DNA of 10,851 bases from Treponema sp. Its GTDB lineage: Bacteria; Spirochaetota; Spirochaetia; Treponematales; Breznakiellaceae. Below, piece by piece: positions 1 through 6,387 of this stretch; position 1 is the stretch's first letter, and the number at the start of each line of letters is the position of its first letter. The stretch covers positions 1-10,851 of the forward strand of contig JAISGE010000128.1 in assembly GCA_031263265.1 (NCBI GenBank). Reading direction: 5' to 3'. The notes beneath the pieces were generated by a model. The model made no database searches. It was not told where the DNA came from and worked only from the letters and a program-made list of their open reading frames with translations. Position numbers and translations under genes: made by a program.

Positions 1-353
1 GAGCTTATCCGCAAAATCCATAAGCACCTATTGCATTTTTCTCAAAATGAAACTGGACATTTTACCCGATAGTGTCCATAAAAAAGACACCTTCTTCCAG
101 GTTGTCATGGCAGGATAAAAAAATTTAGTTACTTTATTAAGTATCATGGGGAAAAAGCACGGTAGGACAGCAGGAAAGGGGGAGGCTTTGAAACGTGATA
201 TGAAAGAACTCAAACCCTTTCATGATATGTTCTTTTGGCTGCATTGGGTATGTATAGATTTTTCTTTCTATTATAAAAAAGACATGAAGAAAGAATTGGA
301 TACCCCATGTAAAGAACAATTAACAGGTAACCATAAGGAAGATTAAGAAACTA
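1..353. other. AT-rich region without a convincing gene
   Basis: No gene can be assigned with confidence here. The plus frame starting at base 1 is open to a TAG at 70-72 and could be the last 23 codons of a gene entering from the left. A second open frame runs from ATG 146 (or TTG 188, behind a GGGGGAGG stretch) to a stop at 346. It is lysine-rich, has no recognisable domain, and could be a small unknown protein or chance. Short inverted repeats are visible: TGGACA at 54-59 with TGTCCA at 73-78, GTGTC at 72-76 with GACAC at 86-90, and ATGAAAG at 200-206 with CTTTCAT at 217-223. They could be remains of a mobile-element end, but no transposase was recognised. Confidence 0.4.
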
Positions 354-629
354 ATGGACACGTTGTGTATAACGGTAGAAATGCTTGATAAATTGAGACC
401 AAGAATTTGGAAACAAATGCTTGCTTCTTTGCTTATTATAGGAATGGTATATATACGATTTTATGATTTAGTCCCTGATTTCAATGTTACCCTTAAGGAA
501 ACAATAACCGGTACGATTGGATTGGCGGCGCTATTTTTGGTGTGGTTTGATTATTATGTTTCTATGAAGACCTATCGTAAATATCAGGATATATTAATTT
601 CAATGACTGAACCAAGGAACATCAGGTAA
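354..629 (+). CDS. Small two-helix membrane protein, unknown function
   Basis: I do not recognise this 91-residue protein. It has a short charged N-terminus, a hydrophobic segment at about residues 20-38, a short polar loop (about 41-50), a second hydrophobic segment at about 51-70, and a basic tail rich in Lys, Arg and Tyr. This fits a two-pass inner-membrane protein with no catalytic motif. The start ATG lies 12 bases after an AAGGAAG sequence, a slightly long ribosome-binding spacing; an inner ATG at 381 has no better site. The gene is AT-rich, unlike the GC-rich gene that begins 31 bases downstream on the same strand, so the two may have different histories even if read together. Confidence 0.6.
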   Translation: MDTLCITVEMLDKLRPRIWKQMLASLLIIGMVYIRFYDLVPDFNVTLKETITGTIGLAALFLVWFDYYVSMKTYRKYQDILISMTEPRNIR

Positions 630-660
630 ACGTACCTACTAAAAAAAAGGAATTGAGGAT

Positions 661-1950
661 ATGTTCTGTTTTACCAACGCAGCAGCCGAGGCTCTTTTCA
701 GTAACCTCGTCCTTATAGGCATCACCAGCTTCATGTTTAACTTTGACTGGGCGCGGCCAACCCCAGAAATAATCCGCGCTAATTTCACCGATCCTTGGGA
801 GTGGGAGGCCGCCGACGGTTTCAAGGTCAACCAGCTCGGCCATCCCTATCAAGGCTCAATATACTTCAACGCCGGCCGCGCCAACGGCTTTAGCTTCTAC
901 GAATCCTTCGGCTTCACCGCCCTGGGCAGCTTCACCTGGGAAGCCTTCGGCGAAGGCCAGCACGCCGCCATCAACGACTTTATCACCACGACCATCGCAG
1001 CCGCGCCCCTCGGTGAAATGCTCCATCGCCTCTACCTCGAAGCCGATGCCGCCGGCGTTCCCGCGCCCCTTACCTTCCTCATAAGCCCTATGGATGGGTT
1101 CAACCGCCTCATCACCGGCAAACACCGGTACCCTGCCGGCGGCAAGCTCCAGGCCTTCTCCCTCACCGCCGGATTCGGCGCTTCTTCTGCCGCCTTCTCC
1201 ACATCATCCGGGGTAGCGGAAAACATCTACTCCTTCTATGGTCCTGCCGCCCACGTCGGCCTCAACGTCGTATACGGCGACCCTTTCACGCAATCAAGCC
1301 CTGTCCCGTATGAGCACTTTGAAGCTGCTGTTTCTTTCGGTCTTAACCCCGGACGCTATCTCGACGCCCGCGTTACTTCCGACGGCTACCTCTTTTCGTT
1401 CTCCCCAGACACCACCCATGCCCTCAGCACCGGTCTCACCCTGCACTATGACTTCTTCTCCCTCGGGGAATTTCGCATGGATGACTCCACCATCGACTAC
1501 TTCGGCACTGCCCTCGACTGGACTGTGAAATACCACCGCGCGCTCGATCACGATTGGAGTGCGGAAGTAAAAGCCCACGCCGGCAGCACCTTCTTCGGAG
1601 TCTCAAACTACTATGCGCCTGACACCGCTGAAGCGACCAGGAAAAACTACGGCGGCGGCGTCAACACAAAACTATCTTTCAGCCTTATGCACCCGAAACA
1701 GGGCGCCTTCTCCCTGGGGCTTCTCGGCTTCTGTCTCTGGACCTACCCCGGCACAAGCCGCCTCAGCTCCGGTACCGCCTCCTGGCTCTTCATTGACGCG
1801 GCCTACACCCGCCCCATCTCGCCGCACGTATCCCTCGGCCTAAGCACCTCCTTCGCGGCTGAAATTGCCTCCTACACCGCCTCCGGCACCATTCCCGCCA
1901 CGAAAAAACATGCGAATTGCTTAACGCTGGTGATGACCTGGAGTTTATAA
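661..1950 (+). CDS. DUF3943-type protein, predicted outer-membrane beta-barrel, N-terminally truncated
   Basis: This 429-residue protein resembles DUF3943 proteins, whose function is unknown. The diagnostic part lies at about residues 58-128: HPYQGSIYFNAGRANG, then an ES pair, a GS..WE motif, INDFITTT and LGEMLHRL. These match the family's conserved His, Asn-Gly, Glu-Ser, Trp-Glu, Asn-Asp and Gly-Glu positions as I recall them. The rest is rich in Gly, Ser, Tyr and Phe with alternating hydrophobic residues and ends in Trp-Ser-Leu, as expected of outer-membrane strands. AAGGAA lies 8 bases before the ATG. The protein has no signal peptide, and an in-frame stop at 640-642 rules out a longer start. 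Relatives are expected to carry an exported N-terminus, so the 5' end was probably lost. The gene is clearly GC-rich with C-ending codons, while both flanks are AT-rich. The family call is good; the truncation is inferred. Confidence 0.75.
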   Translation: MFCFTNAAAEALFSNLVLIGITSFMFNFDWARPTPEIIRANFTDPWEWEAADGFKVNQLGHPYQGSIYFNAGRANGFSFYESFGFTALGSFTWEAFGEGQHAAINDFITTTIAAAPLGEMLHRLYLEADAAGVPAPLTFLISPMDGFNRLITGKHRYPAGGKLQAFSLTAGFGASSAAFSTSSGVAENIYSFYGPAAHVGLNVVYGDPFTQSSPVPYEHFEAAVSFGLNPGRYLDARVTSDGYLFSFSPDTTHALSTGLTLHYDFFSLGEFRMDDSTIDYFGTALDWTVKYHRALDHDWSAEVKAHAGSTFFGVSNYYAPDTAEATRKNYGGGVNTKLSFSLMHPKQGAFSLGLLGFCLWTYPGTSRLSSGTASWLFIDAAYTRPISPHVSLGLSTSFAAEIASYTASGTIPATKKHANCLTLVMTWSL

Positions 1951-1982
1951 GGTGAGTTCGATGGAATCCGGGGATCGCGAAC

Positions 1983-2012
1983 CAGGCTTAATCACGGTCG
2001 TGAATAAGCCTG
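1983..2012 (+). terminator. Hairpin downstream of the DUF3943-type gene
   Basis: CAGGCTTA (1983-1990) pairs with TAAGCCTG (2005-2012), and CACG (1993-1996) pairs with CGTG (1999-2002) inside it. The only break is an AT/AA internal mismatch. The hairpin starts 32 bases after the stop of the plus-strand gene and is followed by TTATATAT rather than a clean T run. It is a plausible but imperfect intrinsic terminator between two convergent genes. Confidence 0.45.
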
Positions 2013-2050
2013 TTATATATCCCAACCAAATTCAGAAAAAATTGTACACA

Positions 2051-2065
2051 CCGGAGATAATCCGG
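2051..2065 (-). terminator. Weak terminator-like hairpin after the broken lipoprotein gene
   Basis: Read on the minus strand, CCGGA - TTATC - TCCGG forms a 5-bp stem directly after the TAA at 2066-2068, and a run of six T (2036-2041) follows nine bases later. The stem is short and far from the T run, so this is only a candidate. It overlaps the first bases of the 40-bp repeat copy at 2061-2100. Confidence 0.25.
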
Positions 2066-2100
2066 TTAAGGTTTATCCCCGATTATGGCTTTATCCCTAA
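2061..2100. repeat. Repeat copy 1 (partner at 3253-3292)
   Basis: Bases 2061-2085 are identical to 3253-3277 (25 of 25), and the match continues with five mismatches to 2100 / 3292, about 35 of 40 overall. The copy covers the last codons and the stop of the minus-strand lipoprotein remnant. The self-complementarity seen in the other copy is mostly lost here (TGGC replaces CGGG), so this looks like a decayed copy. Confidence 0.75.
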
Positions 2101-2310
2101 TGTGGACTTGAACCGTTATCGTGCTTGCGGTTATGGAGGTATTGCCGGTGTTGTGTATGACCAGGGTAATCTGGAGGGCCTTCTGGTTTGCCGCGTCTGT
2201 ATATTCAACGCTGTGATAGAGACCGCCGTATCAGGATACCACCGCCCCTCGTTTTGACAGGAGAGCATCAAAATTGTCAGAATAATTAAACATGGCATAT
2301 ATCTTTTCAT
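2066..2310 (-). pseudogene. Frameshifted small lipoprotein gene
   Basis: From the ATG at 2310 the minus strand encodes a textbook lipoprotein signal: MKRY, a hydrophobic run, then LMLSC with the lipobox cysteine at residue 18, followed by QNEGRWYPD. A GGGGGGTG stretch about 10 bases upstream can act as the ribosome-binding site. This frame stops at 2131 after 59 low-quality residues. The -1 frame is open from codon TAC at 2230 to TAA at 2066-2068 and reads like real protein: SVEYTDAANQ, then ITLVIHNTGNTSITA, a beta-rich, Thr/Ser/Asn-rich pattern. Adding one base at about 2231 joins both into 81 residues. No slippery site is visible there, so a one-base loss, or a sequencing error, is likelier than programmed shifting. 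The 3' end lies in a repeat and may also be truncated. The gene sits 38 bases after the 123-residue membrane protein on the same strand. Confidence 0.6.
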
Positions 2311-2348
2311 ATCAGTATTTCACCCCCCACGGTAAAACCGTTTAGTTT

Positions 2349-2720
2349 CTAATTATAAATTTTTCTCCATTTCAAAACACAAGTAATGTATACCGCATTG
2401 CCCAAAAATAAGCCTGCAATAATTAAAAATTTAACCAAATCAAAAACAAGTTGCGAAAACATGTCAATATTTATAAACGGTATAACCATGCCCGCATAGC
2501 GGATGAGAATGAACCATATTCCTCTGTTTACCTGCGCAGAGACATCAATGAGAAGACATAATGTCGCTATTAGGATGCCGATTAAACAAGGCTGTACAAT
2601 TGTTTTAGCGACATCACATCTTTTATTATTGACCATAAGCCTAATCCCGTTATAATAGTTCCTACTATAAACTGTAAAGCCAACGGAGCCTTCAACGCGA
2701 ATTTCATATAAATTCTCCAT
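2349..2720 (-). CDS. Small three-helix membrane protein, unknown function
   Basis: I do not recognise this protein. The chosen start (ATG 2720, MENLYEIRVEG) gives 123 residues. A polar N-terminal part of about 40 residues contains YSRNYYNG and a VNNKRCD stretch. Hydrophobic segments follow at about 44-62, 68-85 and 94-115, and the tail is short and basic (KWRKIYN). A TTG at 2774 would add 18 residues but has no ribosome-binding site. ATG 2720 has AAAGGA immediately upstream, close but usable. The gene is AT-rich, lies between a frameshifted membrane gene and a frameshifted lipoprotein gene, and may be the only intact member of that short minus-strand cluster. The soluble head plus membrane tail suggests an envelope role, which is inference only. 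Confidence 0.6.
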   Translation of the reverse strand: MENLYEIRVEGSVGFTVYSRNYYNGIRLMVNNKRCDVAKTIVQPCLIGILIATLCLLIDVSAQVNRGIWFILIRYAGMVIPFINIDMFSQLVFDLVKFLIIAGLFLGNAVYITCVLKWRKIYN

Positions 2721-2789
2721 TATCCTTTCTTTATGTATAACAACCGGGTGATAAACCCTATGATTCCCGAACAAAAACCAATGATCAAA

Positions 2790-3154
2790 TTATGCAACTA
2801 TAGCGTATAGATTGATGCAAAGGCTGAACGTTGGAATAAGGCTGGCTATACCTATAAAAATAATGGTTGTTACTATGCTGATTTGTAACTTGCCTTTTTT
2901 TGCCGATACGGTCTGTTAATTTGTCTGTCACTATGCATGCCCCGGTTCTGCTTCCATCTATACATGAAATAACCAACCACACCCATACAGACCCCTCCGA
3001 TAATAAAACGCGGGAACATCTTCAGAAATGTTGAAAGATTTAAATGATGTTCATCATCAAGTATGAGGAATAATAGCTCGGTAGGTATACTCCAGCAGAT
3101 AGTGATAAAAAATATAATAGAGTACCATGCTCTTTTCAATTTGAATAGTGCCAT
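2790..3154 (-). CDS. Small membrane protein with reading frame broken at an A7 slippery run
   Basis: From the ATG at 3154 the frame encodes 93 residues and stops at TAG 2873-2875. GAGGA lies about 10 bases upstream of the ATG. Hydrophobic helices are at about residues 10-32 and 48-66, followed by a basic, polar stretch. At 2894-2900 the message reads A-AAA-AAG in frame. A -1 shift there leaves the frame open to TAA 2790-2792 and adds 34 residues, GKLQISIV followed by a strongly hydrophobic helix. The joined product is 121 residues with three helices. The shift could be programmed frameshifting or polymerase slippage, a decayed gene, or a homopolymer error in the assembly. The protein family is not recognised. 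It follows the sugar operon on the same strand, separated by the hairpin at 3217-3252. Confidence 0.6.
2894..2900 (-). promoter_or_regulatory. A-AAA-AAG slippery heptamer, candidate -1 frameshift site
   Basis: In the zero frame the codons are CAA AAA AAG (Gln85 Lys86 Lys87), so the heptamer has the phase used by the well-known E. coli dnaX -1 site. Four bases later GTTAC and GTAAC can form a short, weak stem whose loop contains the zero-frame TAG. No clear upstream Shine-Dalgarno-like stimulator is seen. An indel in a mononucleotide run is a serious alternative. Confidence 0.35.
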
Positions 3155-3216
3155 AATTTAATTTTCCTCAACATCGCCGTGAACAGCGGTTTTTTATTTC
3201 CATAAAACAACAAAAT

Positions 3217-3252
3217 GAGGTTATTTCAAAACTTCAGTTTTGAAATAACCTC
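3217..3252 (-). terminator. Perfect 16-bp hairpin, probable terminator of the sugar operon
   Basis: GAGGTTATTTCAAAAC (3217-3232) and GTTTTGAAATAACCTC (3237-3252) are exact reverse complements around a 4-base loop. The hairpin begins 37 bases after the stop of the binding-protein gene and, read on the minus strand, is followed by ATTTTGTTGTTTTAT, a T-rich tail. That fits an intrinsic terminator, though the stem is unusually long and AT-rich. It could equally be a dispersed palindromic element used as a terminator. Confidence 0.65.
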
Positions 3253-3296
3253 TCCGGTTAAGGTTTATCCCCGATTACGGGTCTATCCTTAACGGG
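3253..3296. repeat. Repeat copy 2, forming an imperfect hairpin over the operon's last stop codon
   Basis: Bases 3253-3292 match 2061-2100 (the first 25 identical). CCGGTTAAGG (3254-3263) pairs with CCTTAACGGG (3287-3296) at nine of ten positions, and CCCG (3270-3273) pairs with CGGG (3278-3281) around ATTA. The stop codon of the binding-protein gene (3289-3291) lies in the outer stem. The element directly abuts the perfect hairpin at 3217-3252, giving two hairpins in a row at the mRNA 3' end. Confidence 0.7.
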
Positions 3297-4581
3297 TAAG
3301 CCGTGCGATAAGATCCATTACTTGCTGACCGGCCTGAGCGCTGGAGAGCTTACCATACGCCACATTCTGGGCAATTAGAAAGAAGCTGCTGTTCCATTCG
3401 GTATCCCCAGGCATATTGGGATCCCGAGGCCGGGCATGGGCGCCTGCCACATCCAGGTAGGCAGCGATCTTCCTGGCCGCGGGGGTAGTAGCCACAGCAG
3501 ACCGGCCTGCCGCATTGACCGGCGTACCAGGATCAGCACCCATGATGTTCCATACCGAAATATCGTTCACGCGGTAATTGATAAACTTGGCCGCTGCTTC
3601 GGCATTCTTCGAGTTTTTACTGATAGCCATCATTTGGCTCATCTGTCCCCAGAGCGTATTGGTTATCGCGGCGTTGGGGAATTCAATGAGGTCCAGTTCG
3701 TCTTCTATGGCATTCTGGTAATTCAACAGTTGATTCGACCAGATCACACAGGCCGCGGTCTTTCCCGATATGAGGGAGGAAGAAGACTCATTGGCTTCTG
3801 AATAATCCGCCGCAGCTTCTGCCGGGGGAATCAGCCCTGCACGGCGGTAATCAGCCCAAAGCTCAAAGTATTTCTGCACGTCCCCTACGGTAAGGTGGGT
3901 TTGCTTACCATCCCACATGACGGTTCCGTTCTGGCCGCACCAATACCCGAAAAAGACGCTCTGGTCTGAGTTGGCGCTGTTATCGGCCAGGGGGTACATC
4001 CCTGTGGGAAGTTTCCCCTTTACGTCGGTAAGCCAGGACCGGAATTCATCCCAAGTCATGGAAACCTGGGGCAAGGGAGCCCCGACCCTTTGAAGCAGGG
4101 ACTTATTGTAGAGCAGAGCCGGCATATTGGCCGCTAACGGTAAGGCGTAAAGGACCCCGTTCACCGTTCCTTCGGTAACTGCGGAAGAATCCACCTTAGA
4201 GAGATCGATGACTCCACTCGCTACAAAGGGATCCAGCGAAAGAAGGACCGACCCGACATTGTCCCCCACTTGTAGATTGGAAAAGTCTCCGCCTAGTTGG
4301 ATGATGTCCGCGGCATTGCCTCCGGCAAACTGGGTCTTGAATTTGTTGAAGTGATCCCCGGTTCCAGGAGCAGGCTCCGCAGCAACGATGATTCCCGTGT
4401 TTTGGGTGAACTGGTCAATCGCTAACTGGGTATTCTTGATGCGGGCCTCACCGCCCCAGAAAGACCAGCGTACTACTGCTGAACCGGTACCCGATCCTTC
4501 CCTGGACTGAGAAGCGCCATTGGCAAAGATCACTGCACTTGATACCGCAAGCGCAACCAAAACAAACATGCCTTTTTTCAT
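3289..4581 (-). CDS. ABC transporter extracellular sugar-binding protein (family 1 type)
   Basis: This 430-residue protein binds a sugar outside the inner membrane and delivers it to the two permeases encoded just upstream. The N-terminus MKKGMFVLVALAVSS followed by AVIFANG is a clear signal peptide. There is no lipobox cysteine, so a free periplasmic protein is likelier than a lipoprotein. Family-typical features follow: VRWSFWGGE at about residues 36-44, an FKTQFAGGNAADIIQLGGD segment (the usual 'pD..' hinge region), a YALPLAANMPALLYN stretch, and Trp/Tyr-rich ligand-site segments. The length is normal for a CUT1 binding protein. ATG 4581 was chosen over a start at 4650 because GGAGG sits 5 bases upstream and the signal peptide begins there. 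It lies 31 bases after the second permease. Being last in the operon is unusual. The ligand is unknown; the neighbouring enzymes suggest an oligosaccharide. Confidence 0.92.
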   Translation of the reverse strand: MKKGMFVLVALAVSSAVIFANGASQSREGSGTGSAVVRWSFWGGEARIKNTQLAIDQFTQNTGIIVAAEPAPGTGDHFNKFKTQFAGGNAADIIQLGGDFSNLQVGDNVGSVLLSLDPFVASGVIDLSKVDSSAVTEGTVNGVLYALPLAANMPALLYNKSLLQRVGAPLPQVSMTWDEFRSWLTDVKGKLPTGMYPLADNSANSDQSVFFGYWCGQNGTVMWDGKQTHLTVGDVQKYFELWADYRRAGLIPPAEAAADYSEANESSSSLISGKTAACVIWSNQLLNYQNAIEDELDLIEFPNAAITNTLWGQMSQMMAISKNSKNAEAAAKFINYRVNDISVWNIMGADPGTPVNAAGRSAVATTPAARKIAAYLDVAGAHARPRDPNMPGDTEWNSSFFLIAQNVAYGKLSSAQAGQQVMDLIARLTR

Positions 4582-4612
4582 GTTTACCTCCAAAAATAGC
4601 ATAAAGGGTACA

Positions 4613-5461
4613 CTACCCTTTGATACCCGTTGTAGCAACTCCCTGTACAAAATACTTCTGCAACGAGAAGAACAGGATAAAACAGGGAATCAGAGACAAG
4701 ACCGACATGGCGAACATGGAACCCCAGGAGGAAACCCCGGAAGCATCCAGGAAGAGCCGTAAACCCATAGGCACCGTGTATTTTTGCGGTGAATTAAGAT
4801 AGAGCATCTGGTTGAAGAAGTCATCCCACGTCCACAGGAACGTAAAAAGCACGGTGGTAATAAGAGCCGGCATGCTTAAAGGTACGATAATTCTGCGGTA
4901 AATGCCGAACTTTCCGCAGCCGTCAATACGGGCCGATTCATCCATATCCTTAGGCAGGCTGCGGATAAATTGCACCAGGAGAAACACAAAAAACGCATCG
5001 GTGGCAAAAAGCTTAGGAATAATAAAGGGGAGGAACGTATTGATCCAGCCAAAAGAACGGAAGATGATGTACCGGGGAATGGTGGTTACGTGTCCTGGCA
5101 GCATCATGGTCAGGATCATCACCGCGAACCAGAAATTCCGTCCCTTAAAACGCAGCCGGGCAAAGGCATACGCGGTGAGGGAACAGAAGATGGCATTGGC
5201 TACAATACACAAGCTGCAAATAATAAACGAATTGACAAAGAAGGTACTAAAGGGAACAATACCTATGCCCTTCCAGCCATTGCGGTAATTTTGCATGGTC
5301 CAGGTCTTGGGCAAAAGACCGGGATCGCTGAATATCTGGGCACCTTCCTTAAATGACGCCATAATGAGCCAAATCACCGGATACAACATGGCAAAACCCA
5401 ACACAATAATGATAAGATTTGAAATGCTGGATCTGAGGGTCTGTATAGTCTGCTTGTTCAT
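4613..5461 (-). CDS. ABC sugar permease, MalG/UgpE type (CUT1)
   Basis: This 282-residue inner-membrane protein is one half of the sugar import channel. It has six hydrophobic segments, the first at about residues 14-36. The EAA loop that contacts the ATPase is clear at 175-194: ESARIDGCGKFGIYRRIIVP, with the conserved Gly and the terminal I..P. The short cytoplasmic N-terminus and the C-terminus ending in GVATTGIKG are typical of the MalG side of CUT1 systems. Its ATG overlaps the TGA of the preceding permease gene (ATGA, 4 bases), so translation is probably coupled; GGAGGCGGAGA lies immediately upstream. The ATPase partner is not in the window and is presumably a shared MsmK-type protein encoded elsewhere. 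Confidence 0.93.
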   Translation of the reverse strand: MNKQTIQTLRSSISNLIIIVLGFAMLYPVIWLIMASFKEGAQIFSDPGLLPKTWTMQNYRNGWKGIGIVPFSTFFVNSFIICSLCIVANAIFCSLTAYAFARLRFKGRNFWFAVMILTMMLPGHVTTIPRYIIFRSFGWINTFLPFIIPKLFATDAFFVFLLVQFIRSLPKDMDESARIDGCGKFGIYRRIIVPLSMPALITTVLFTFLWTWDDFFNQMLYLNSPQKYTVPMGLRLFLDASGVSSWGSMFAMSVLSLIPCFILFFSLQKYFVQGVATTGIKG

Positions 5462-6387
5462 TCTCCGCCTCCGTAGCTTACGAGGGAATTTGAACCCCTA
5501 AAGGTCAAGGCCGTCAAGAGTGCAATGATAAGGAGCAGCACCCAGGCCATAGCCGCAGCATAACCCATCTGGGAATGGGCAAAGCCCCGCAAATACAGGT
5601 ACAGACTGTAGAACATGGTTGAGTCAACCGGACCCCCATTACCTCCTGAGATGATATAAGCCTGGGTAAACGATTGGAACGCGCTTATCATCTGCATCAC
5701 CAGGTTAAAGAAAATAATCGGTGAAAGGCTGGGCAAGGTGATGGAAAAAAACTGCTTGACCTTCCCCGCTCCGTCCACGCTGGCAGCTTCATAGTATTCC
5801 TGGGGTATTTGCTTAAGCCCGGCAAGGAAAATGATCATAGGTGAACCAAACTGCCATACCGCCAGGAGTATCAAGGTGTAGATGGCGAAGGTGGGGTTTG
5901 AAATCCAGGACGGTGGGTTTATGGCGCCCCCGCTGAGCATCCTGATCAGGGTATTGATGGCGCCGTCCCCGGCAAAGAGCCTGCGCCACAGTACCGCGAT
6001 GGCCACCGACCCTCCCAGGAGGGTGGGGATGTAGTAGATGGTACGGTAAAACGGAATCAGGCGGAGCTTCTGGTTCATCAACATGGCTACGACCAGGGCA
6101 AAGGCCAGCTTCAGGGGCACGGAAATAAACACAAAGCGCAGGGTTACAAACAGGGAATTGAGGAACCGCTCATCCCGGGGATACTCGGCGTTACCCACAA
6201 ACATGACGAACAGGTTCCGCAATCCTATCCATTTGGGGGGCTGCAGAATCGTGTACTCGGTAAACGAAAGATAGAACGAATAGATCATGGGGTACAGGGT
6301 CAACACAAAAAAACCCAGCAGCCACGGAACAAGGAACAGATAGGACGATATCTGCTCTTTTATAAGGATACGGTTTCTTATATGCAT
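5458..6387 (-). CDS. ABC sugar permease, MalF/UgpA type (CUT1)
   Basis: This 309-residue inner-membrane protein pairs with the following MalG-type permease. The N-terminal helix (about residues 15-36, with the common FLVPWLLGFFVLTLYP pattern) is followed by five more. The EAA loop is at 200-219: EAASVDGAGKVKQFFSITLP. The length suits the short UgpA-like form without the large periplasmic loop of enteric MalF. Its start overlaps the end of the GH43-like gene by 10 bases, and GAGGAGG, inside that gene's last codons, provides the ribosome-binding site. This arrangement suggests that the enzyme and transporter are made together. Confidence 0.93.
   Translation of the reverse strand: MHIRNRILIKEQISSYLFLVPWLLGFFVLTLYPMIYSFYLSFTEYTILQPPKWIGLRNLFVMFVGNAEYPRDERFLNSLFVTLRFVFISVPLKLAFALVVAMLMNQKLRLIPFYRTIYYIPTLLGGSVAIAVLWRRLFAGDGAINTLIRMLSGGAINPPSWISNPTFAIYTLILLAVWQFGSPMIIFLAGLKQIPQEYYEAASVDGAGKVKQFFSITLPSLSPIIFFNLVMQMISAFQSFTQAYIISGGNGGPVDSTMFYSLYLYLRGFAHSQMGYAAAMAWVLLLIIALLTALTFRGSNSLVSYGGGE

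Noticed and set aside
146..346. Plus-strand frame of 66 codons as a gene
   Set aside because: There is no ribosome-binding site at the ATG and no recognisable family; the alternative TTG start is speculative. It is described under the 1-353 region instead.
1952..2257. Plus-strand open frame of 101 codons after the DUF3943-type gene
   Set aside because: It starts with GTG without a ribosome-binding site, runs through the 1983-2012 hairpin and the repeat, and mirrors the protein-like minus-strand lipoprotein remnant.
2329..2341. ACGGT-AAA-ACCGT hairpin between the 123-residue gene and the lipoprotein remnant
   Set aside because: A 5-bp stem with a 3-base loop and no proper T run in the minus direction. 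It may be chance or simply overlap the lipoprotein leader.
2785..2982. Minus-strand open frame of 65 codons
   Set aside because: It overlaps the 3154 membrane gene in another frame and is polar and repetitive in composition. The hydrophobic continuation is in the third frame, which is better supported.
3170..3200. CCG...CGG followed by TTTTTT (plus strand) as a terminator
   Set aside because: The stem is only three base pairs and no plus-strand gene lies upstream.
4620..5356. Several plus-strand open frames of 60-130 codons opposite the permease gene
   Set aside because: They are antisense shadows of a clear ABC permease, with basic low-complexity translations and no start signals.
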